21,557 bases of DNA from Anammoximicrobium sp032229885 (lineage in GTDB: Bacteria > Planctomycetota > Planctomycetia > Pirellulales > Pirellulaceae). The stretch covers positions 1 through 21,557 of the forward strand of contig JAVYAJ010000455.1 of assembly GCA_032229885.1 (NCBI GenBank), given 5' to 3'. A program made the translations under genes and the position numbers. Below are positions 14,867 through 21,557 of the stretch, one piece after another. Numbering within the stretch: the first letter of the stretch is position 1; every line of letters starts with the position of its first letter. Below the pieces are notes generated by a model, which saw only the letters and a program-made list of their open reading frames with translations, was not told the DNA's origin and searched no databases.

Positions 14867-17110
14867 ATGCGTGGTCGCAGATGCGTATTCGCGTTGAAGG
14901 AGGTCGCGAAGACGGTTCAGACGGTTTTGCTCGCGGCAGTCGCCTGCGTCGTCTTCGCATCCGCGGGAGTTTCGGCCGACACGGATCCCGCGCCGCAGGC
15001 CGCTGGCGAGCGTCTCGATCGCAATACGGATGATCCTGGCAGCGCCAATCACGACGGCGGCATATTCTCGGCGGCGGATCGCGAGATCATCGGGCGATAT
15101 CTCGAGGGACTCGCCAAGCCCGACGGCGGCTACGGCTGGGCGGAGCAATACGATTCGCACCTGAGCGTCACGTTCGCTGTCGTCGGCGCGTATCGCGCAC
15201 TGGGGATGTCGGCGCCCCAGGCGAGCCGGATCGCAGCGTACGTGCGGCGTGGGCACCCGATTACGGGTCCGTTGAGCGAGACTCGCAAACATTGGACCGA
15301 ACTGCGCGAGTTCGACGCGCAACAGATCCAAACGTTGCTGTGGCTGGGCGAGGACGCGAGCGAGTTCTGCAAACGGGCGGAGAGCTGGAGGACGATCTCG
15401 AGTTACACCACCGGCTACGAGCGCGGCGGCAATCCCGTGCTGCGGCAGGAAGTGCAACCCGTCCTGTGTCGCGCGCTGCTCGGGCTGGCGATCGATCCGC
15501 TGCTGCCCGCCTTTTCCGACTATCTGGCCGTCCGGATGCGGGCAGACGGATCCTTCAACAATACGCCTGCCAGCGACGGCAGCGGTGGGCATCTGGTCAA
15601 CACGTGTCTCGCGGTGCGTGCGCGTCGAGCCATGGGGATCGAGCCATCGGAAGCTGCGTTCGACTGGATCGCTCGATGCCAAGGATCCTCGGGCGGCTTT
15701 CAGTGGTCGCCCTCACCCGAGATCGGCGCCGTCGAGGATGTCAGTTACACATGGGCCGCGGTCGGTGTATTGGCGTTGGGCGGTCGACGGCCGACGCGAT
15801 CGGATGCGTGCATCGCGTGGCTGCAGTCGCTCTGGAACGACGACGGTGGGTTTGCCGACCGCCCGGGCGTCTCGTCCAGCGCGCTGGCAACTTACCAGGC
15901 GCTCGACGCCTTGCGAACGCTGGGTGCGCCGCTGCCGGCCGCGCGGTGTCCGCATTCCGAACCGCCCCGCATCGCCTCGGATCTGCGCGCCTTTACGATT
16001 CAGCTCGAAGCGCCCGGCAACGGATCGATCGCCGAGGCGGTCGAGCTGGCCCGCATTCTGCGCATCGATCTGTGGGGCGCCAAAAACGCAATGTCCGAAT
16101 GGATCGCGGCGGCCAATGCATTGGCGAGAGAGCAAGCCGTGCCGGTGACCTTCTTCGCCTCGAACGAGGCCTATGGCGACTATGTGGAAGTGCCCGGCTT
16201 GGGCTGCTGCTCGCATCTGAACGATTCTCTGGCGCCGCCCGGACGACCGCTCGTCGATTGGGCGCGCAAGGTCGGTCCTTGGCAGGCGTTCGCCGACGAG
16301 TATGTACAACCGCTGCGCGCACAAGGCGGGCGAATGGTCTGGCAGATCTGCGATAACGAAGAATTGGCGCGCGTGCTGCTGGACGAGTCGGTGGCGCACG
16401 GCGGTTACGATATGCTGAGCACGTTCCACTTTTGGTGTCACAACATGGCTCAGACGCTGCCTTTCGTCATGCGATATCGCGAGGAGATGCCGCTGGTCGC
16501 CTTGCAGGACGCACACGGCGAGGCCTGGTGGTGGGCGGATAATCTGGCCGGGTATCGCACCGTGTTTCTGGCCGCCGATGCGACGTGGGACGGCTGGCTC
16601 GAAGCCCTGCGTGAAAAGCGCGTGGTCGCGGTGCGCCGCGACGCCCAAACCCGCGGCAAGCTGAGAATGCTCGGCGGAATCCCGCAGGTCCGCCAGGCAG
16701 TTTTCGACCGCGGCTCGCAATGGCAATGGTGGGACGATCGCGGTAGCGTGCTCGACCAGACGCCCGCATCGATCGTCGTCGTCCGCTCGGACGATGTCTT
16801 CGAACCGGGTCGCCCGGACCGAGGAACCGTCTTGCGGATCCGCGTCCGCCAGACCCACGTTCCGGGGCGCGGCCTGCTGCCCGAACCGCTCGCCGAGCTT
16901 GTCGCCGTCCACCTCGACGGGGCGCCGCTTGATGCCGCGCTCGTCGAATCGCGAAACGCGCGGGGCGACCTCCAAGACCGCCATTTCCTCGCACCGATTT
17001 CCGCGCTGGCCGCCGGCGAGCACAAAGTCGTCGTCCAACTCAAAAAAACTGCCACGGGCGAGCCGCTGAGCCTGAAAAAGACGATCCGGTTATCGGCCGT
17101 TCGCGGCTGA
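14867..17110 (+). CDS. Secreted protein with prenyltransferase-type toroid repeats and a C-terminal domain of unknown type
   Basis: A 747-residue exported protein. A signal peptide (basic n-region, hydrophobic 17-32, likely cleavage after VSA at 35-37) is followed at about 72-360 by alpha/alpha-toroid repeats of the prenyltransferase/squalene-cyclase type. These show Gly-rich turns and aromatic positions (DGGYGWAEQYDS, GSSGGFQWSPSPE, NDDGGFADRPG). The second half (about 367-650) is a different domain with TFFASNEAYGDY, LSTFHFWCHN, LQDAHGEAWWWAD and DGWLEALREKRVVAVRRD. The last parts resemble a PHP-like or TIM-barrel metal enzyme, but only weakly. A beta-rich tail ends it (about 655-747). ATG 14867 is chosen over 14834 and upstream starts because GAGGAGA lies 6 bases before it and the signal peptide begins there. 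The toroid repeats suggest binding or processing of an extracytoplasmic substrate; the reaction is unknown. Confidence 0.87.
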   Translation: MRGRRCVFALKEVAKTVQTVLLAAVACVVFASAGVSADTDPAPQAAGERLDRNTDDPGSANHDGGIFSAADREIIGRYLEGLAKPDGGYGWAEQYDSHLSVTFAVVGAYRALGMSAPQASRIAAYVRRGHPITGPLSETRKHWTELREFDAQQIQTLLWLGEDASEFCKRAESWRTISSYTTGYERGGNPVLRQEVQPVLCRALLGLAIDPLLPAFSDYLAVRMRADGSFNNTPASDGSGGHLVNTCLAVRARRAMGIEPSEAAFDWIARCQGSSGGFQWSPSPEIGAVEDVSYTWAAVGVLALGGRRPTRSDACIAWLQSLWNDDGGFADRPGVSSSALATYQALDALRTLGAPLPAARCPHSEPPRIASDLRAFTIQLEAPGNGSIAEAVELARILRIDLWGAKNAMSEWIAAANALAREQAVPVTFFASNEAYGDYVEVPGLGCCSHLNDSLAPPGRPLVDWARKVGPWQAFADEYVQPLRAQGGRMVWQICDNEELARVLLDESVAHGGYDMLSTFHFWCHNMAQTLPFVMRYREEMPLVALQDAHGEAWWWADNLAGYRTVFLAADATWDGWLEALREKRVVAVRRDAQTRGKLRMLGGIPQVRQAVFDRGSQWQWWDDRGSVLDQTPASIVVVRSDDVFEPGRPDRGTVLRIRVRQTHVPGRGLLPEPLAELVAVHLDGAPLDAALVESRNARGDLQDRHFLAPISALAAGEHKVVVQLKKTATGEPLSLKKTIRLSAVRG

Positions 17111-17151
17111 GCGTGCCCGTTCGCGCCGCAATTCCGCCGCGGCGTCCCCCC

Positions 17152-17179
17152 TTGCTGTCAATTCCGCCTCGCTTACAAT
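17152..17179 (+). promoter_or_regulatory. Promoter for the 29-aa basic peptide gene
   Basis: A -35-like TTGCTG (17152-17157) and a strong -10 TACAAT (17174-17179, 5 of 6 matches) are 16 bases apart. Predicted transcription starts near 17186, about 57 bases before the GTG start at 17243. The small gene would then have its own transcript, separate from the large secreted-protein gene. Confidence 0.6.
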
Positions 17180-17242
17180 GAACCGTACCAACAACCGGGC
17201 AAAAGGCAACACGCACGACATGGGGCAATCTGGAGCACACTA

Positions 17243-17332
17243 GTGGGAACGAAGAAAACGGGCAAAGGACGGCGTAAGATTGGTCGCAAAAAACGACGGA
17301 TGCGGTCGCGAATTCGCCACCGCAAGAAATAA
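17243..17332 (+). CDS. 29-residue highly basic protein, bS22/mS38 (COX24/AURKAIP1)-like candidate
   Basis: A tiny gene starting with GTG and ending TAA. The product contains MGTKKTGKGRRKIGRKKRRM and ends RSRIRHRKK: 17 of 29 residues are Lys or Arg plus one His, with no acidic residue. Support for a real gene: GGAG 7 bases before the GTG, a promoter-like pair at 17152-17179, and a non-random clustered K/R pattern. The spacing of basic clusters (RRK, KKRRM, then R.R.RKK) resembles the very short bacterial proteins related to mitochondrial mS38 (COX24/AURKAIP1 domain; bS22 in mycobacterial ribosomes), so a small-subunit ribosomal role is the best guess. A thermus-type bTHX-like peptide is the alternative. 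A 7-codon open frame (ATG 17220) ends in the TAG that overlaps this GTG by one base. Homology is inferred by eye. Confidence 0.72.
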   Translation: MGTKKTGKGRRKIGRKKRRMRSRIRHRKK

Positions 17333-17346
17333 CTTACGCAGTCGGC

Positions 17347-17383
17347 GGCCGTTTACCCGACCCCAGGCGGGGCCCGGGCGGCC
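17347..17383 (+). terminator. Possible hairpin terminator after the basic peptide gene
   Basis: Outer arms GGCCG (17347-17351) and CGGCC (17379-17383) enclose an inner CCCC/GGGG stem around AGGC and are followed by TTCT. It begins 14 bases past the stop. The stem is imperfect and the T-run short, so confidence is low. Confidence 0.35.
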
Positions 17384-17901
17384 TTCTAGCTATAACGCGA
17401 TCCGCCGACGCCCCGGGGCGACCTGGCCGGCCAGTTGGTAAATCCCTCTCGGCAGGTACCGAGTGCGCGTGAAATGCCGCCTTGGATAGAGGCAAACGAG
17501 AGGGGCGCGCGACTGGTTGCTTTCTACGCGCCGCCACAGAGCGGCTTGTCGAACACGCGGGTGCGCGCGTCTGGTCACAGTGCAACCGAGGCGCGCAGTG
17601 CAAACCAGGCGCGCAGTGCAAACCAGGCGCGCAGTGCAAACCAGGCGCGCAGTGCAAACCGGGTGGCGCGATTTCTGGCGAAGCTCGAGGCATCGCCGTA
17701 CCGATCGAGCTTCGGTCGATGAAATCGGCCGGGTTCTTGAATGCGCAGCGGACGGACGCTGCGTCGAAGCCCAGTGACACAGCGTCCTGCGCGCCTCGAA
17801 GGCTCGTTGCGACGTGTGCTCACGCGCTGACGCGGAGCCAAACCGTCACGCTGAAATGGTCGAACACGACGCTCGCGCGTCGGTTGTCCGGCCGACCGAG
17901 T
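17384..17901. other. Non-coding region carrying a minisatellite
   Basis: No convincing gene. Long frames cross this segment on both strands only because the 18-bp repeat inside it preserves every frame. They lack ribosome-binding sites, and the plus-strand one runs far into the antisense of the pilin gene. Confidence 0.5.
17591..17662. repeat. 18-bp minisatellite, four units
   Basis: Four head-to-tail copies of GCGCGCAGTGCAAACCAG at 17591, 17609, 17627 and 17645. The first three are identical and the fourth ends CCGG instead of CCAG. A degenerate half unit precedes them. There are no spacers between units, so this is not a CRISPR. Identity of the units suggests recent expansion. Confidence 0.9.
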
Positions 17902-18876
17902 TTACGGCATCTGCGTCGACTCGCCTCCTGCGCGGGTCGAGGCCGCGCGGTAGACGGCCAGGTTGACGTCCTCGCTGACGAAACGAACCGAGCCGTCGCC
18001 GATGCCGAACTGGGCGCCGCCCGGGTGCCGGCTGGCAAAGGCGCCGTTGGCTCCACTATAGACGACTCCGGTTCCGGGCAGCGTGTTCAACGGATTGTCG
18101 GTCGTCCGCAGCGAATCCAAGTGCCGCGCGGCGATCATCCAGCGATTGGCGCTGTTCGCCGTGTGGGCGTCGATCACCTCGCCCACGAAGAACGTGTTGC
18201 TCAGGCCGTCCAGGCACTCGGCAATCTTGTACGACTCGATGTACACGAACATCCCGTTGTTGACTTTGACCCCGGTGCCGATCCCTTGGCTTGGGCCATT
18301 CGATCCGGAGCAGAAGGCATACGAACCCGTGGCCCAGTCTCCGTAGTTCTTTCGATCAATCGTACTCGGACAGACGAAGACCGCGGGGCGGCTCAACAAG
18401 ACATCGGCCACGTTGGAAATCGTGTTGCGCCAGTTCGCGGCCGAGGCGCCCAACCCGCAAGCGGACGGGTTGAGAGAGCCCATCTCCCAGCCGAACTCGT
18501 CGTATAATTGCTGCAGTTCCAAGGAGGGCAGCAGCATGCAAAAGCCGCTGGTTCCCTGCCGCTGCATGTCGCCTTTCATCCTCGCCCCCGAAATCGGCGC
18601 GAGCCCGTTGTAGTCCGAGCAGTCTGAGCCCATCCGCCCCGGCGGGAAGACTCGATGCGAACTCTCGTAATTCGCGGCGGCCAACGTGATCTGCCGTAGG
18701 TTGTTCGAGCATTCGGAACGCCGCGCGGCCTCGCGCGCCGCCTGGATCGCCGGCAGCAATAGCGCGACCAGCACGCCGATGATGGCGATGACCACCAGCA
18801 ATTCCACGAGGGTGAACCCGGTTCGCCGCCAGACCCGGTCGTTCCTCGGCAACGGATGCCTGCGTGTACAGATCAT
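17902..18876 (-). CDS. DUF1559 prepilin-like protein (H-X9-DG type)
   Basis: A 324-residue member of the planctomycete DUF1559 family, pseudopilin-like proteins present in many copies per genome. A basic leader (1-20) ends in Gly before the prepilin peptidase site G20/F21, with E25 at the +5 position (GFTLVELLVVIAIIGVLVALL), followed by the hydrophobic pilin helix. The family signature AAREAARRSECSNNLRQI follows at about 47-62. The C-terminal H-X9-DG motif is exact: H284, then D294-G295, followed by SVRF. It is exported and anchored by the N-terminal helix; the role is unknown but linked to type II secretion or pilus-like assemblies. The start has GGAGAA 7-8 bases upstream. The lipoprotein gene lies 45 bp upstream on the same strand, so an operon is likely. 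Confidence 0.97.
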   Translation of the reverse strand: MICTRRHPLPRNDRVWRRTGFTLVELLVVIAIIGVLVALLLPAIQAAREAARRSECSNNLRQITLAAANYESSHRVFPPGRMGSDCSDYNGLAPISGARMKGDMQRQGTSGFCMLLPSLELQQLYDEFGWEMGSLNPSACGLGASAANWRNTISNVADVLLSRPAVFVCPSTIDRKNYGDWATGSYAFCSGSNGPSQGIGTGVKVNNGMFVYIESYKIAECLDGLSNTFFVGEVIDAHTANSANRWMIAARHLDSLRTTDNPLNTLPGTGVVYSGANGAFASRHPGGAQFGIGDGSVRFVSEDVNLAVYRAASTRAGGESTQMP

Positions 18877-18921
18877 GACAAGTTCTCCGTGAGTTAGAGA
18901 ATAGAAGGGAAAATAGGACCA

Positions 18922-19401
18922 TCAAAACTTGTTGGGATCATCGCTGATCGGCGCCGCCTGGGGGGATGCGGTTTTGACCGGGCCGGTCAGCTCGACACGC
19001 AGCGCCTCCGTCGGACCATCGATGGTAACCTGCAGATCGGTGTCGGCTACGTTGCGGTACTGTTCCGGAACCAGCGACACGCTCTCTTGGCCTACCATCT
19101 GCTGCATGATAATCACGACTTTGTGCGTACCGATGACACAGCCATCGTCAGGCTTGGTCGTCGTCAGTTTGAACGTCCCCGTCTGGGGATCGATGGCGCC
19201 TGTCGCAGGACGCCCTTCGTGGGGAATCACCTGAATGAAGCCTTCGATGCCCGTGGCCAATGGCTCGCCATCGACCAGCACCTGGCCCGACACGGGCACC
19301 ACTGCCGGGCCTCGCGGACCGCAGCCCGCCGTCAGCAGCATCGTCATTCCGGCCAACAGGACGCCCCCACCCGTTCGCATTCGCCGATGGTTGTCGCGCA
19401 T
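18922..19401 (-). CDS. Small lipoprotein, upstream partner of the DUF1559 pilin
   Basis: A 159-residue exported lipoprotein with a type II signal: hydrophobic residues 11-23 then LTAGC with C27 as lipidation site. The mature part begins with a typical planctomycete beta-sandwich pattern (VPVSGQVLVDGEPLATG, then GAIDPQTGTFKLTT, then GTHKVVI), as in carboxypeptidase-regulatory-like small lipoproteins often encoded beside DUF1559 genes. It is probably a periplasm-facing partner of the pilin-like protein; direct function is unknown. ATG 19401 is used; ATG 19380 is possible and retains the lipobox. Neither has a clear Shine-Dalgarno, so the start is uncertain. The stop is 45 bases from the pilin start, supporting co-transcription. 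Confidence 0.85.
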   Translation of the reverse strand: MRDNHRRMRTGGGVLLAGMTMLLTAGCGPRGPAVVPVSGQVLVDGEPLATGIEGFIQVIPHEGRPATGAIDPQTGTFKLTTTKPDDGCVIGTHKVVIIMQQMVGQESVSLVPEQYRNVADTDLQVTIDGPTEALRVELTGPVKTASPQAAPISDDPNKF

Positions 19402-20456
19402 GGAATTGTGCCAAAATAATCTGATTTTGTCGTGGATAGCTGTTGACAGCGCGTCCGGTAAAATCGTGTCGTTTCGGTCGCCGTCAAAACGTCTACGCCG
19501 CAAAGGAGCTGACGCCCATACCGTGTTCCGGCGCCGGGATGCCCGTTGTGTTGCGCTTGGCGCCAAGCGTGGCGTTGTTGTGTTCGATCGAACTCAGTAG
19601 CAAAGCCATTGTTCCGCGTCTGCGCAAACACGCCGCTAGCAAACCAGCTTCTATTTTCAGGGGCGTAAGTCGACCTGTCAACATAACTACCAAAACAATC
19701 CACGAATGGGGGTGGCCTATTGACTGGTCGGAGGATACAGCTTTGAGAAGCGGCAAGCCACAACCCCAACGTCGCGAAAACTGCCGCCAAAGCATCGTTC
19801 GAGAGACAACTCGCGTACTTTCGGTCCTGACGTCCGGCCTGTCCGTGAAAGGGCGAGGGACGTCGGGCAATTGTTTCTCGAACGGTGCTAAAACAGCGAG
19901 GCTGTGCAGGAGTCGCTGGAACTACTCCTTGACCCCTTGGCCGGCGCTGCGCCCCGGATGGACGAATCGTCCTCTGTTACCGGCCGGCGCCGAACGCGCC
20001 CAAGCGCGTCAGCCCAGGCTGAAGGCCTGGGTAATCAATGACCAACCAAAAGCGAAAGCCTCGAAGGGGCGAGACTCGATCGACGACATTGTGGCAACGC
20101 CAGGAGCGATCCTGGGATTGTTCCAGGATCTCGAGGGCTGAGAGTGGCGCCCTTTTCAGGGCACGAAGGAACGGGGCGGCCCGTGGTTCCAAAGCTGCGC
20201 CCTGGGCTGGCGAAGTGGCCGCCGTTGGGGATGGTCGTGTCGCGCCTGCTCTTCGCCCAAATTGGCGGAGGGTGCGACCGAGGGCGACGCTCCTAGGCTA
20301 CGGCGATGGAAGGCCCGCGGCCAAAGGGCACGATCACGATAATCGGCGCTCGTGCTTCTCTGCGCGCGGGTGGACTCTGGGTGAGGCCCTCGTGGAAGCG
20401 GCTTCCTGCCGCTTGCGTGTCCGCGCGTGGGTGGACTCTGGCCGAGCCCAACGCGG
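19402..20456. other. 1-kb gene-free region with palindromes and REP-like hairpins
   Basis: No gene I can support: the long plus-strand frame (19443-20141) and minus-strand frames have no ribosome-binding site and random-looking composition. The left half carries two perfect palindromes, CGCTTGGCGCCAAGCG at 19554-19569 and GTTCGATCGAAC at 19582-19593. The right half (about 20010-20440) is a cluster of REP-like hairpins. Confidence 0.6.
20008..20441. repeat. REP-like hairpin cluster
   Basis: Hairpins in order: CCCAGGC/GCCTGGG at 20013-20031 (7 bp, loop 5); GATCCTGG/CCAGGATC at 20108-20130 (8 bp, loop 7); a 20292-20322 motif resembling 108-138; AAGCGGC/GCCGCTT at 20396-20414 (7 bp, loop 5). Direct repeats of GGGTGGACTCTGG occur at about 20368-20380 and 20429-20441. 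It looks like several nested or degenerate dispersed repeats rather than one mobile element. Confidence 0.65.
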
Positions 20457-20963
20457 TTACATGCTGCGATAACGGCGCGGTCCCGATTGTGAGGACGATT
20501 GACCGAGGGGACTGGTCAGCGATTCGAGCATGTCATCCAGGGCCGTCTTGTTGACCTCGCGAACGATCAGGTAATCGCCCGGGTATAGCGCGTAGTCATA
20601 CAACGGATCGACCGCCCCTTTCGTATGCTCGTACTTCACGTCCATTCGAGCCTGTTGGTCGCCGGCCATGCGGACAATCTGAATGTTCATGCGGCGAAAT
20701 TCTTTGGTCAGCTTGGCTTTTTCCAAGACCTGCTGAACGGTGCTTCCCGAGTCGAGCGCGACCTGTTCAAACCGCGGCTTTTTCTCGCTCGTGGCGCGAA
20801 TCTCGAGCGTAATCCCCGACGAGTCGACCGCCGACGCGTTGGCGGACGTGACCAGCGAGCTGTCCGTCGCCGTCTGGAGTGCGGTACACCCCGAAAACGC
20901 CGCGAGGATCGTAACCGCGATGACCAGTTGGCCAGCGCGACGCCGTATGATGTGTGTTGTCAT
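20457..20963 (-). CDS. SLBB/beta-grasp-like lipoprotein
   Basis: A 168-residue lipoprotein with a type II signal peptide (basic RRR at 7-9, hydrophobic 12-24, lipobox AFSGC, C26). The mature region contains a short beta-grasp-like segment: SGSTVQQVLEKAKL, an intermediate strand region (NIQIVRM) and the closing LYPGDYLIVRE. This is the pattern of soluble-ligand-binding beta-grasp (SLBB) modules found in polysaccharide-export lipoproteins. It is far shorter than a complete Wza-type exporter, so it is at most a single-module protein. The Ser/Gly/Arg-rich C-terminal tail ends RRYRSM. The start at 20963 has AGGTGA 5-6 bases upstream. It is monocistronic, with no polysaccharide genes beside it. Family assignment is moderate. 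Confidence 0.82.
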   Translation of the reverse strand: MTTHIIRRRAGQLVIAVTILAAFSGCTALQTATDSSLVTSANASAVDSSGITLEIRATSEKKPRFEQVALDSGSTVQQVLEKAKLTKEFRRMNIQIVRMAGDQQARMDVKYEHTKGAVDPLYDYALYPGDYLIVREVNKTALDDMLESLTSPLGQSSSQSGPRRYRSM

Positions 20964-21488
20964 CTATCTCACCTGCGACTCGGTCGGACCAGACTTCTCG
21001 CTGTCGAGCGAACACAACGGCCGAGCCTGCTCGCCGGGCTGGCGAAGATGTCGGCTCGGGACCTGCATTCGCCCCGCTAGGCTGTATGGTTTAGGCCGCC
21101 CCCATCCTAGACTTGCCGCGCGACTTTTCTCCACTCTCCGTGATCCATACAAGCCTAATAATCGGTACAAACACACAGCAGCCCGCAGTGTTTTTGTTGT
21201 TTTTTCTTAAAAAATCTGGCGAGACGCGTAGCGACAGCCGAGAGCGAGGAAGTCAACGGACGGGCTGTGTCGATTCGGCGCGACGGCGCGTTTCTGAATG
21301 GCCGGCGTAGGCGAGTGGAAAGGAATGGCCGGGCTGAGGACGGCGTCTAGAGTCTTAGTCCGTATCATGCGCGCGCCGTGCGCGCGTCTTGTACACCAGT
21401 CTGTACAGTACACTTTTGGGTTGATGGAACTGGACCGCGTTAAGTGAAATTGGCATTGGATGACTGTTGCGCAGCACAGACGACAGCA
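20964..21488. other. Non-coding region with AT-rich tract and operator-like repeats
   Basis: No gene seen. An AT-rich tract at about 21190-21216, containing TTTTTT/AAAAAA arms at 21200-21214, is conspicuous in this GC-rich sequence and could be part of the upstream region of the minus-strand lipoprotein. A minus-strand frame (21207-21554) runs into the terminal repeat and is not credible. Confidence 0.45.
21370..21412. promoter_or_regulatory. Palindrome cluster: CG-rich hairpin and paired TGTACA boxes
   Basis: Positions 21370-21386 are a perfect 7-bp stem with a 3-nt loop (CGCGCGC, CGT, GCGCGCG). Directly after are TGTACA at 21390-21395 and TGTACA at 21402-21407 (12-bp start-to-start), plus an extra GTACA at 21408-21412. 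Spaced palindromic hexamers look like a dimeric regulator site, but no adjacent gene in this window starts near it. Confidence 0.35.
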
Positions 21489-21557
21489 ACCGTGTTGGCC
21501 GAAGGCCAACATCAACGTGTCACCGTGGCCCAGATGAATATGGCCTTCGGCCAACAG
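21489..21557. repeat. Terminal REP-like repeat, right copy
   Basis: Same 69-bp element as at 1-69, same orientation, with two substitutions. The paired hairpin cores are both intact: GTTGGCC/GGCCAAC near the left end and TGGCCTTCGGCCAA near the right end. Confidence 0.85.

Noticed and set aside
17591..17662. CRISPR-like repeat array
   Set aside because: Units are 18 bp, directly adjacent, with no unique spacers and no cas genes; it is a minisatellite.
17482..18507. 341-aa plus-strand frame over the minisatellite and antisense to the pilin gene
   Set aside because: The 18-bp repeat keeps frames open artificially, and the remainder is antisense to DUF1559; no ribosome-binding site.
19443..20141. 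232-aa plus-strand frame in the 1-kb gap, with TTGACA at 19443 and TAAAAT at 19459
   Set aside because: The two boxes are only 10 bases apart, not a functional spacing; the translation has no recognisable domain and crosses REP hairpins.
21207..21554. 115-aa minus-strand frame at the right end
   Set aside because: It begins inside the terminal repeat, has no ribosome-binding site and no domain-like sequence.
1..21557. Composite transposon or genomic island bounded by the 69-bp direct repeats
   Set aside because: The contents are housekeeping and envelope genes with uniform composition; there is no integrase, transposase or tRNA end, and the repeat carries REP-type hairpins instead of transposon termini.

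Overview
The window looks like chromosomal DNA of a planctomycete, most likely close to Pirellulales. Evidence: a DUF1559 pilin-like protein with a prepilin N-terminus and an H-X9-DG motif, a Ser/Thr kinase with an extracytoplasmic sensor domain, several Ala/Pro-rich secreted or membrane proteins, GC-rich coding sequence, and many short REP-like hairpins between genes. The first and last 69 bases are near-identical copies (67/69) of one repeat, so the window may be an assembly contig bounded by a dispersed repeat rather than an arbitrary slice.

Left part (1-7174): a REP cluster and a 9-bp triplicate lead into a membrane Ser/Thr kinase (+). A cysteine-rich secreted repeat protein (-) converges on it. 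Divergent from that gene is a two-TM coiled-coil protein (+) behind a near-consensus sigma-70 promoter, followed by a rhomboid protease (+).

Centre (7175-12971): a well-placed promoter precedes a greatly enlarged Tex-family RNA-binding protein. It has two long low-complexity insertions, the first containing an 18-bp in-frame minisatellite, and a Gly/Arg-rich tail. Type III pantothenate kinase (coaX) follows 9 bp later, probably in the same transcript. Next is an AhpD-like carboxymuconolactone decarboxylase family protein, closed by a strong stem-loop shared with a small unidentified minus-strand gene.

Right part (12972-21557): an OsmC/Ohr family protein, a large secreted protein combining prenyltransferase-type toroid repeats with a second uncharacterised domain, and a 29-residue, extremely basic peptide gene with its own promoter and Shine-Dalgarno, resembling the bS22/mS38 (COX24/AURKAIP1) class of tiny ribosomal proteins. 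On the minus strand a lipoprotein and the DUF1559 pilin form a probable operon, and a small beta-grasp/SLBB-like lipoprotein stands alone. The rest (17333-17901, 19402-20456, 20964-21488) is non-coding and rich in palindromes and REP-like hairpins.

There is no phage, transposase, CRISPR or defence cassette. Most genes are housekeeping or envelope functions without an obvious shared pathway. The most unusual items are the 29-aa basic peptide, the inflated Tex protein, the toroid fusion protein, the Cys-rich repeat protein and the terminal repeats.
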